64,000 bases of DNA, taken from positions 1,230,016-1,294,015 of the forward strand of contig OX393563.1 in assembly GCA_947652115.1 (NCBI GenBank). The letters run 5' to 3'. The notes under the pieces are model-generated. The model worked only from the letters and a program-made list of their open reading frames with translations. It was not told the DNA's origin and did not search any database. Numbering within the stretch: position 1 is the stretch's first letter; every line of letters starts with the position of its first letter. The position numbers were made by a program, and so were the translations under genes. Below, piece by piece: positions 54,979 to 64,000 of this stretch. Source of the DNA: Blastomussa wellsi. Taxonomy: Eukaryota; Cnidaria; Anthozoa; Scleractinia; Plerogyridae.

Positions 54979-56388
54979 ATGGCTGAGCAAGTGACGTTGC
55001 AGGATATGGAAGAAGCCCTCGCGGAAATTGACATTGAAAAACTGTTTGAACAAATTTGGAATGAACAAATTCGGGAAGAACGCATTCGGAGTTTGAATGC
55101 GTTTTTCGGAAGCACACCCCCGGAAGCCCTGGAGCAGCTGCCCGAACCTCTGCTTCCAAAACCCGGCCCCATCGCGCCACCAAGGCGAAAAAGAGGGACG
55201 CCAGACAGTGTTCTAAAAATGTTTGATCCAGTCCAACCCCAGAAAGGAAAAACGAAGAAGAACTACCACGAAACTCTTTCATGGTTCTTTCCTGAACCAA
55301 GGGTTGAGGGAGTGGAAAGAGGACGCCGCTTTATAAGATGGAAGTTCCGAGGGCGTGAAGAAAACATGACAGAAGAAATCATGGGAAAGATCCGAGCAGC
55401 TGTTAACACCTCGATGTATTTGAGATACACTTTTTCTTATTGGCTGCAACACGCCGAAGATGGAAAGATAATTTTGTGGTATCAAGTTTTGAGCGGGTTG
55501 CCTTGGATAAACCGATATTCAGAAGCGGAAAAATATTTGAATGAAAGGGAGGCGGAGCGTCTGGATGATGACGATCGCGATAGACCGAGCTCAAAGTGGG
55601 TGTTTATAGGCTATGATGATGTCTTTGTGAAGGCTGTGATTGACCGTCAACCTTTGTTGGGCACAGGTCCCTTGCCAGACTGGCTGCGCAACATTGCACG
55701 TGGACGTGATGGGACAATTGTGGCGCAAGACACTTTCCAAGACAACTTGTGTGTCTGGCGCTGTATTGCGGTGCACAGAGGAGCACGGCCCGATAGAAGT
55801 ACAGCAGCACCTCGTGAGCTTGCCAAGAGTTTCTTCGATTTCGCAACCGCTCCAAACAATTTGCCAAAAACGTCTCTAGATGAATTAGACGACGTTGAAA
55901 AGCATCTCAACAAAAAAGTAGATTTTTCAAATTGGCTCGGCATACGAGTTTATGAGCCTAAGCGGGGAGAAGACGGTGAAGTGGTTTGGCATCTAAGAAG
56001 AAACGCGCCGGCCAAGCTAAAAAACATTATGACAATTGGCATCTGGGATGGGCACGCTTTTTTGATAAAAAGCATTGAAAAACTTGCGAAAAGTTATGCG
56101 TGTGTTCATTGTCGAGTGAGATTCACACAAGCTTGCAATCTTCAACGGCATGCCCAAACGTGTGCGCAAGGGAAAACGACAATTGTTTGCCCGGGTGAAA
56201 AAGTCGAAGCCCCGCAAACAGCTTTCGAAAAAGCGTTTTATACAGAAACCGCTTCCAAAGAATCTCTGGTGTGGCTTGAAAAAGAAGCCAAGCGGCGGAA
56301 AATCCACATCCACCACGCAATGTGTGGGCACGGAGTTCTAGAAATTCTACTCAGAAATTCCTTTTGCCCTGGCCTTCGAAAACCATGA
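54979..56388 (+). pseudogene. Truncated PolB-like protein N-terminal part, Polinton/adintovirus-like
   Basis: The frame is open from 54607, but I prefer the ATG at 54979 (MAEQVTLQDMEEAL, AAAATGG context) because the upstream part overlaps two small ORFs in other frames. The N-terminal 70 residues are helical and acidic. Later motifs are DNLCVWRCIAVHRG, HAFLIKSIEKLAKSYACVHC and a finger C-x2-C-x12-H-x4-C. Finally IHIHHAMCGHG appears just before the frame leaves the family. This order resembles the region ahead of the exonuclease and polymerase domains in protein-primed PolB of Polinton/Maverick and adintovirus elements. No exonuclease or polymerase motif follows before the stop at 56388, so the gene is cut off. 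Family assignment is from memory of the motif layout and should be tested. Confidence 0.55.
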
Positions 56389-57284
56389 AGCTCGTATTTC
56401 TTCGCTTTTTTCTGACAGACTTCACAGAAGTTCTCAAATTAAAGATTTGCGAGTAAATTTTGAATGAAAAGATAGTTGATTATGCCATCCCTGTCAAAAC
56501 AGAAACTGTTTATTGTCATCCTTTTCATTACTTTAGGTTCTGCGTTTTTTGTTAAAGTTCGTTCCCTCCAGCTGAACATATGGTGGGCGAGAAAATTCAT
56601 TTTTTCGATCCAAACTTTTTTGCATTATGATCGTTTATGAGAATCATATCTTCCGTTTTAACCGTCGGACACTCCAAATTAAGACAATAAACTCCATTGT
56701 CCTTACGCGTAGTGGTGCGTTCTGCTGCCATCCAGGACGCAAGGAAGAAGCAGAAGTTCACCGGCACAACAGAACATAGGTTGCTGACCAATCACACAGC
56801 GCGTAGTATCTCCGTTATTTAATTAAGTTGAATAAAGAACACGTTTTCTTCCATGTATGTTAGAAAGTTTTTATTGGTATCAAATGAAAACATCTTATTA
56901 ACCAAGCGCAAGGGCAGTACTATTTCACATATTTACATAACATTATACTCAAGGACCAGGAGCTGGTTTGCTCCTGGCTTAACAAGCTAATGAGTAGAGA
57001 ATAGGGCCCGAGCACCGCAGAAAAGACCGAGCGCCGATATTCTCCCAGTACAGTTCCGAGTAAGCTTGGTTAAAAAGAGGTTTATTAAACAACTGATTTT
57101 TTTTATATAGGATATAAGCTTCTAAATTACACAGGCATTAATAAGGACATTCCTGATTAAAAGTTAGTTTAAGCAATTTACAGTAAAACAAAACAATGAA
57201 AAATAACACGCTCTATTCTTGTGACTTTAACTGTTTAACGGGAGGGGTGGGTGAGAGGTTTAACATCTTTTACTTTTAGTGTTA

Positions 57285-58245
57285 CTATGATGAAATTTGC
57301 ATGTCTCCAATCTAAGCCATCAAAGCATTGAAAAGTAGTCTGTATGAGAAGAAAAATGGCGCTTTTTCAAATATCTTTTTCCGTTACAGAGATATCCAAA
57401 TTTTTAAAATATGTAAATTAACAAAGTGATGACGCCATAGACTTAACCAAATGTAAAATCAAATTGGCGAAGAAAACATTTCTCACCCAGTTTGCATCAG
57501 AAATGTTTGATTCTTTGCATCATGACTCTACTGGGTCAGTTATGCAATACGATATTAACAATAGACCAATTTCGTCATTTTAAAATTCAGCCTAAAACAA
57601 TAGACCTCATCACGAGGCTCCGGGGTATAAATTAGAGAGTTTGTGAGATTTATTCCCCAGAGCCTAGTAGTGATGTCTATTGTTTTAGGCTGAATATTAA
57701 AATATCGAAATTGGTCTATTATGTTACCATGGCAACATGCTGTATCCCATCCCTCCCAATGTTCTAGGCTATTCTGCCCACTTTTGGCCGTCTATTTTGA
57801 TATTTCTCAATGACTCTGGATCTACTTAATTTCACAGGCATATTTTATAGGTTCTTTTGTCTGGTTTCAATTTTCTGAGCTAAAAAGCACTTAAATACTG
57901 AGAACAGATTCGGGACTGGAAAAGAGTGTGTTACCATGGAAACAGGATTCAGTTACAACCACACGTGTGTCACCTGAAGAACTATTAGTGTGCAATTACC
58001 TCTGTAGAAAACTGACCAAAATAGCCCTATTTATTTACTTGAAATTGGGTTGCATAGATGACGTCATCAGTATCCTAATTTGCATATTTTACCAATATTT
58101 TACATATAATATCTCTGGAACTACTACAGATATTTGAAAACGGAAAACGGCACTTTTGATCTCACATGAAGCACTGCATGATTCCCTTCAAAAATCAAGG
58201 TTTCAAGTTTGATCATAGTATTAATGAATTTGCATTACCGATTTT
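57285..58245. repeat. Old inverted-repeat element, interrupted by a palindrome
   Basis: The left flank (57340-57430: atggcgctttttcaaatatc, cagagatatcc, aatatgtaaatta, gtgatgacgccat) matches the right flank (58050-58190) in reverse complement, with many substitutions and indels. The copies converge on the younger palindrome at 57560-57720. No coding sequence is present. Confidence 0.5.
57560..57720. repeat. Palindromic MITE, 'aatagaccaattt' family
   Basis: The termini aatagaccaatttcg and cgaaattggtctatt enclose arms with cctaaaacaatagac and its complement, then cgaggctccggggtat. The 'rgaccaattccaatat' and 'gccgaggcttagggg' words near 28240-28290 belong to a related family. Confidence 0.75.
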
Positions 58246-58287
58246 AGAAATTACTGCTGCAATAAATTCTACAAAAAGAACAGACAT

Positions 58288-61200
58288 TCACTTCTTCTCC
58301 AAGGCCGACACAATCTCTTTGTAGTCCAGCTCATCACGGTCATTTGCTTGGAAGCTTCCTGATAGACCTTGAAACTTCTTCTTCAAATCTTCTGCAGTAC
58401 TTCCCTGTACCATCTTCTTGGTAATTGGGCATTTATCTGAACACCTTGGAAGAAATAAGACATAGTACTAAGTAAATACCATTATTATATGGCAAGGAAA
58501 ATCCAAGCGTTCTGATTGGTTCTCTCTTGGTCGGGATTTTGCCATTCAGAACTATAATTGCAGAAAGAAAACATATATAAATACTCTATTAATAAACTAC
58601 TTACTAATCTAGCTTGCTCGAGCCGTACTGGGGAATATTGGCCCTCTGCCATTTTTGTACAGACCTTGCTGCGCTTGGTCCGTACTTCCACGACCTCGAG
58701 CCAAACAAGTTTGATTGACCTAATTAGCCTAAGGTGCCTCACCATAGTTTCAAGAACATTTGAGGTTTTAGACTGTGATGGGTCTGTACTGCCACTACCA
58801 CAATAATTATATGCCTAAATCTTTGGTGAACTGACCCCCAAAGTAAGTTATCTAAGAAATTCAAACTAATAGGAATAGCAGGTGGCCTGAAGGGCCGCTG
58901 AGCAGAGTCCCATACCCAAAAAGGTTAGAGAACCTTGCATGTGTGAAAAACCCCATGCACCACGCTCAACATAGCGGCCATGCTCCAGAAACAGGGCGAC
59001 CTGATTAACGCGATTCCTCAGTATTGCATTGCAAATCCTTAGCGCATGCACAGGAATATGGCGGCTTTTCCAATACGGATCGTCGTCATCCTCGTAAACA
59101 AGCACAGTGACCTATATTTTTTATTGCATTGTTCCATATAATCGAGACTTGCTAGCTATCAAGTTTTTTGCTAAGTAATCCATTAATAATCTTTCCTTTC
59201 AGCGACCACAGAATTTACCGTGAAACTGTATGTATTGAAGAATTATGTTGTACTAATTATCATCTTTAAGTTAAAAAAACAAAAAGAGAAATTTTTGGGA
59301 AGGAAAAAAGATATAGTTAAAACCTCTGCCAATAATAGCCTTTGGAACAATGACTCCAACTACAACTGTGGCCATCTTGAAGACCAAGTTAAACATGACA
59401 AGAAGATAAGAATTTGCTCTTCGATCCCTTAAGTTCACAGGTGGTTAATGTTAAGGCGCGCATTAATAATAACAAACAACACTTAGTGGGCAATATTGGG
59501 CAGGGAATGTACTGGCAAGGCTCGGATAAAAACCCACCGACCGGATAAACCCACCGGATGAGGGGCCTCGGCACATGGCGCCACGCCGAGGGGGTGCCTC
59601 ATACCTGTACTGCAAGGTGGACATTGTTGCTGGCATAATGTCCTGGGGCCAAGTTAACCCAGTCCAGAGAACAAATGTCCCCTCCCTGACGTGGCTTCAG
59701 CACAGGGCTGAAGGGGTGCCGCAGGCAGCAATTCCCCGCCCTTAAGTTTATTAATAAGTCCTTCAGAGTTGTACACAAATAAAAGTTGCCAAAGAAGGAT
59801 AAATAATTACTAGTAAGACTAGCAATGGCTTGAATGATTACACTTCCTATATGTAAGGGTAATAGCAACCAAACACCTATAAAAGGAGTGGGTGGGAGGG
59901 ATTAAACTTGCTGCGAAGGAAACTTGCAGCAATCTGAGAAGGGAAAAATGATTACTCGCATGACATGCCACGCTTGATTGGCATGAGCCAAATATGGTAA
60001 ACATGCACGGAGAAAGTCCGCAGAGATATATGGGAGCAAATATGGTGGTCGCTTGCCAACATTAACCTTTATTTTATGCTAAAATATTGATTAAAAATTC
60101 CAGCTTGCTTGAAAGTGGTCTGAAAATGAGTAAAGCTCAATCATGTAATGTTTTTTATCTCATGTGATGGTTATTTGTTGATGCAGTGGGTAAGCTTTGA
60201 TCAGAATATGTCTCACTTGTTTTGTTTTATTTTGTAACAGCAGTCAACTCTCATAAAGGGCCCTAGTCAGCCACACCTTTGTTATTGTTTACATGCCAGA
60301 GTTCAGTATTATATTTTACGCTGAGCGTGTCGAAACGAAAGAGATCACTGCTCAAGATAGTTGCTAAGTAACATAACTCACAGCAATGTAATAACTCTCC
60401 TTTCACCATACGATTTCCATAACTTCGATAGCATCAAAAACTGCAGAGGCTGACTTGGGCCCTTTAAAGACAGACAGTGCATCAAAGACCGGTACCAACA
60501 ACTTGTGCTGTGTTTATACTTGAGTATTTACCGAGGTAAGGATTTACGAACTTAACCATGGTAGATTTGTACAATGTTGATACTGGCTCAAATAACCGAC
60601 AGAATTCTAAAATCCATGCAGACAATGCTGTATGTTTGTGAGCAGCAAATACAAGACTCAAGATTTCAGGGGGCTCTTAATTTTGCAGCACCTCAAAAAG
60701 TTGAGGTGAAAGTGATTGATTTTCAAATTGCTCTTTGAAAGATGATGTGCATGGTCTGCTTTAATGGTGAATTAGCCTGCGAGGCAAATAAGTGGAATAT
60801 GCATCTTCTCTGGCAAAACAATATATGTAGAATAAATACAGAGACTCGACTGAAATTGCCACAAGAAAATAAGATTATATGAACCAATTAGCAATACAAT
60901 GATATTAACTTTACCATTTACTTTTTGCCATGACTAGTACATAGAATAGATCGAAAACAAACATGGCCGTGAAAATGTGATTGCATAAGACCGGCGCAAC
61001 CTGAACAGCACAGGATTTGACATACTATGCGGCCACAAGCTTGGTAACAAACCTTGGTAAACTTTCTATTGTCTTGGGCGGTCTTAACTATGGTATCAGT
61101 TGGTGTTTTACACATGCAAAATATTTACCTAGGTAAGTAAACTCCAATACGTTGGTAAAATGCTCAAGTCGAAACACGGCATTAGAGAGGTGTCCAGCTG

Positions 61201-61999
61201 AAAGAGTTAAGTAAGATACGCAGGGGCGGATCTACAGTGTAGGGGGAGGGTGCAAGTGGTGCACACCCCTCCCCGAGTGACCTGTGACTTTGTAATATAA
61301 CCAGTATTCTGCTTATGCCACCCATCAATTACACATTCCTTAGTGATGAACCCCCTCCTAAGAAAAACCCTTGATCCGCCCCTGATAAAGAGGGGACCAG
61401 AGACCAGCACCAGTTCTGTTGTCTGTCTTGCATTTAGATGTCCGTATTAAGCTTTGCTATTCTGAGCCACCCTCTCTAAACACAGACTTTACCCAGCTGC
61501 TTATATTCAGTTACAAGTAATTACTGAGATTGAGTTCACTGAATTTGAAAACCTGCATGCATAATTAACCTAACTTGAGACTATTACATGTTCTCTTCAA
61601 TCAGTATTTGGAAGAAAGGTAAGGATTGCTGATGGTAAACTGTACAAACAAAAAATTGAACATAATAATTCGAAAAACTAAATATTGATAAAAGTTTTAA
61701 TTTCAAGCTTACCAGTTTATAAAAGCTAATTTTCGCCTTTGGCCAGCGTCAGTTTCCCACTTGAAATCAAACACCAAGAATTTTGGTTCTGTTTCACGTT
61801 CCAGCATTTTATCTTTCAATTCATTGAATATTTTCTCATTATCACATGGAGGGATATCTGCAGGAAATGGGTCTCCAAGTTCTTCAACAACCACTTCCTT
61901 ATTTTCTTTGATTTTCATTACTATGTAGCCATACTTCTTGCTAAGTTGCATTTCATGGTATTTGCTGAGGCATTCTTCGTTTGCAGGAATACCAGATGC
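58288..61999 (-). CDS. ADF/cofilin family actin-depolymerising protein (partial)
   Basis: Two coding exons are visible, 61713-61999 and 58288-58444, joined inside a Trp codon. With an initial Met they give about 148 residues, the normal size for ADF/cofilin. The family binds and severs actin filaments in the cytoplasm. Diagnostic parts are ASGIPANEECLSKYHEM at the N terminus, LSKKYGYIVMKIKENKEVVV, FDFKWETDAGQRRKLAFINW (the DFxWETxxGxRRKLxFIxW core), then CPITKKMVQGSTAEDLKKKF, matching the P-x-K-x-KM-x-x-x-S actin-binding helix. The first visible exon begins at GCATCTGG directly after an acceptor. In many cofilin genes exon 1 carries only the ATG, and that exon was not found here and may lie beyond 64000. 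The 3.3-kb intron holds repeats at 59440-59790 and 61221-61384. Confidence 0.9.
59440..59790. repeat. GC-rich unidentified tract in the cofilin intron
   Basis: A stretch with clearly higher GC than its surroundings, containing gggcctcggcacatggcg, ccacgccgagggggtgcc and ctgaaggggtgccgcaggca, with local hairpins such as cctcggc/gccgagg. It looks like a repeat or structured RNA remnant. I could not match it to a known RNA or element family. Confidence 0.35.
61221..61384. repeat. hAT-like MITE, CAGGGGCGGATC termini
   Basis: Begins caggggcggatct and ends gatccgcccctg. The 164-base body has no coding capacity. The CAGGG ends suggest the hAT superfamily. A matching 8-bp target duplication was not found. 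It lies in the cofilin intron. Confidence 0.7.
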
Positions 62000-63208
62000 C
62001 TGAAAGAAACACCTTGTTATGTATTCTGTTGGTATTTAAAAGACTGTAATTAAGGGTGTGTTTCTAAAACAAAGAATTATCTGGTAAAACCACTGCAATA
62101 TAACAAATTCTAGGTGCTACCAGGTGCACCACAACACTGTTTTTAAAAAATTAAAGAGCATGTTTACAAGTTGCCCAAAAAGTTCTTATTTTCCATGTAA
62201 GTACAAAGCGACAGATACAGTCAAGCTGCTCTTGAGCCACCTTCTGAAAACAAAAAGCTGTAACCCAGTTCGCTTCCAGTTCGCTTTCAGGACAATGGAA
62301 ACCTGTTTTAAATGTATCACAATTGTGTATCAAAAACCTAGGTTACTATTTTGACCATTTGAAATCTCTGAGGAGTTGGTAAGAAGCGATTTTGAATTGA
62401 GGTTGCACTGTATTGATCTTGACCATCTGGAAATGTAATTTCACCGACAATCCCCCATCCCCTCAGGAATTTCCTGGGCCTTTGACCCCCCACCCCTCTG
62501 GAATTTCCAATTCCCTCCGTGGTGGGGGTATGGATATTTTCTGAAAACAAAAAGCTGTAACCCTCTATAAAGCAGTGTGAGGTAGACTTGCCCAAAGTCG
62601 TTCAAATGTTTTTTCTTTGCGTCAATAGAGGCTAAAATTGCTTTGTGAATGAAAGACAGTGCAGAATTTTATGTAGCACAAAGATTGCTTGAAAAACAAG
62701 CGACTTGGGCCACTTGCCGGAAATTGCTTCTGGCTGACAATTTTTACAGCAAAATGGCATCATTGTACTTGTACTACATTGGTTTCTTTTTTGTCTTATT
62801 GACATCATTGTCATGCGACGTGCACAGTTTGACGGATGCCATGGTGTGTGTAACAGTTGTGATTTCCGATTCTTTATATTTTCTTCAAGTGTTGAATAAA
62901 ACATAACATAACTAACACAAGTTTGGTTGTATCACAAGTCAAGTTCGAGCCCGAGTCAAGTTCGAGTCACGAGTCAAGTTAGAGTCAATTTTTTTTCTCC
63001 TTTTCTTCCTTCTAATAATATTCTTTGCCTGTAATTGTTATTGCCAAAAAAAATCTCGAAGAAGTAACAAAAAACGACAACAAAACCAGACGATCGTTTA
63101 TTTGATTGCAGTTTTGGGAAGATTAATACACTTAAAAAGCGTAAATTAAGGAGCCGTTAGAAGGACACAGGAAGGACCTAAAACGTGACTGATGTACTCA
63201 TTGAAAAT

Positions 63209-63422
63209 TACAGCCTTGCTTACAAAACCGTGAACACCAGAAATGCTTATGGAATGTTATTGTGTTACAAAGAAAAAGCCAATCAGGTGTGAGAAAACTT
63301 AACCGCAAAGAGCAAAGGTAATTAGTTTGCTCGTGCGTCCTGAACTTTGCTGGGATTGGTCACTACACAATCAACATTCCTGAAATATTTCAGGTGTTCA
63401 CGGTTTTATGAGCAAGGCTGTA
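63209..63422. repeat. Inverted-repeat MITE
   Basis: The termini tacagccttgcttacaaaac and gttttatgagcaaggctgta (with cgtgaacacc extensions) are inverted repeats of 30 bases with a few mismatches, around a 155-base body containing 'gccaatcaggtgtgag'. Confidence 0.7.
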
Positions 63423-63649
63423 AGAAGCGTTCTTCTGAAACGTTCGTGACTCAAGATTCATCAGTCCGTACGTACGTTTAACTTGTTTAATTAACAACAT
63501 CCACAACGCTGTACTGGTTTGAGGAAAACAAACATGGCCACTCATGGTCAATCCGATCTCACCGACTGCGCATGTCCATAACATTACAGGCTGCAGGACA
63601 CTTAAGTAGTTCCTACATGTAGTCCTTCTAAACAAGAAGACAATGGGGT

Positions 63650-63741
63650 TATTCCTTTCTGCCATCCATCCAAATACTAACCCTGCCCAGCAGGGCTTAA
63701 CTTCGGTGATCGGACGTGTACTTGTGCTTCCTTGTGGTATC
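63650..63741 (-). mobile_element. 5S rRNA-derived sequence (SINE3-like), minus strand
   Basis: In reverse complement it reads gtccgatcaccgaagttaag, then ccctgctgggcagggttagt, then atttggatgg. This follows the internal control region of 5S rRNA (A box, intermediate element, C box). The 5' end of normal 5S is replaced by 'gataccacaaggaagcac'. That replacement, plus substitutions, argues for a 5S-derived SINE or pseudogene and not a working 5S gene. Confidence 0.65.
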
Positions 63742-63896
63742 AAAAGCAAAGGGTCAAGTTCATACAAAGAGAAAACAGCATGGTTTAAATGGATCTTTCC
63801 TTTAATTTGGCATTCTACTCTGTTCTAGACTACCTTTTATTTTCTGATTTCCCTGACTCTTAGGCTCTTTAGTAGTTCTTTGTCTCGTCTTGAACT

Positions 63897-64000
63897 GATA
63901 CCACAAGGAAGCACCAGTTCTATTCCGATCAACGAAGTTAAGCCCTGTAAGCACGGTGAGTTCTTGGATGGGTGACAGAAAGTAATTCACCAGTTTGTTG
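63897..64000 (+). mobile_element. 5S rRNA-derived sequence (SINE3-like), plus strand, cut by window end
   Basis: It starts with the same gataccacaaggaagcac as the minus-strand copy, then ttccgatcaacgaagttaag, ccctgtaagcacggtgagtt and cttggatgggtgaca, which is 5S-like. It faces away from the copy at 63650-63741 with about 155 bases between them. Confidence 0.65.

Larger units (their letters stand above)
56389..58287. other. Intergenic region with nested inverted repeats
   Basis: A minus-strand open frame at 56597-56791 encodes MAAERTTTRKDNGVYCLNLE in its second half and has no recognised family. Near 56960-56985 is a short hairpin (ccaggagc/gctcctgg). From 57285 to 58245 lies an old inverted-repeat element. 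A minus-strand AATAAA near 58018 could serve the cofilin gene. Confidence 0.4.

Noticed and set aside
54549..55172. 207-residue minus-strand ORF
   Set aside because: Shadow of the Polinton-like plus-strand ORFs; Ser/Cys-rich with no signature.
62649..62906. 85-residue plus-strand ORF with hydrophobic centre
   Set aside because: No recognisable family, no good splice or promoter context; kept only as a possibility.
63650..63741. Functional 5S rRNA gene
   Set aside because: The 5' end is replaced by an unrelated leader shared with the second copy, and the body has several substitutions.

Overview
The window is eukaryotic and animal-like. It holds split genes with GT-AG introns, about seven recognisable host genes, and a very dense population of MITEs, foldback elements, SINEs and non-LTR retrotransposon tails. 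The AT-rich introns, a death-domain protein of non-vertebrate architecture, and several palindromic repeat families of a kind I associate with anthozoan genomes suggest a stony coral or a related cnidarian. That assignment is inference; no rRNA or mitochondrial marker is present.

Layout from left to right. (1) 3.2-9.4 kb, minus strand: a six-exon MFS transporter of the spinster-like type, with three SINEs and several foldback repeats in its introns. (2) 10.5-14.5 kb, plus strand: a small candidate gene whose third exon carries the NF-YA subunit-association signature but for which I find no DNA-binding half. (3) 15.3-21.1 kb: a Merlin-type DNA transposon with a second copy inserted into it, each bounded by its own 8-bp target-site duplication, and with the outer right arm amplified into 1,091-bp tandem units. 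(4) 22.4-25.2 kb, plus strand: a secreted-ectodomain protein with seven hydrophobic segments and no recognised family. (5) 26.9-33.5 kb, minus strand: PHPT1 (protein histidine phosphatase), whose roughly 5-kb intron contains a foldback transposon with arms of about 670 bp, itself inserted in a hAT-like repeat and interrupted by an assembly gap with duplicated edges. (6) 34.4-38.3 kb, minus strand: a WD40/coiled-coil protein. (7) 43.8-53.7 kb, minus strand: an eight-exon gene for a trypsin-fold pseudoprotease joined by an acidic linker to three consecutive Death domains. (8) 54.6-56.4 kb, plus strand: a truncated Polinton/adintovirus-like fragment with two tiny cysteine-rich ORFs and the N-terminal part of a PolB-like protein. 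(9) 58.3-62.0 kb, minus strand: the two main coding exons of an ADF/cofilin. (10) 63.65-64.0 kb: two 5S-rRNA-derived sequences facing away from each other.

The host genes do not form an obvious pathway. They are separate eukaryotic transcription units and no operon logic applies. The strongest unusual signals are the self-inserted and amplified Merlin element, the modular all-phase-1 death-domain gene with a catalytically altered protease fold, the NF-YA-like mini-gene, and the seven-segment membrane protein. Positions come from reading exon junctions by eye. Coding exon ends should be accurate to a base or two, and repeat edges to a few bases.
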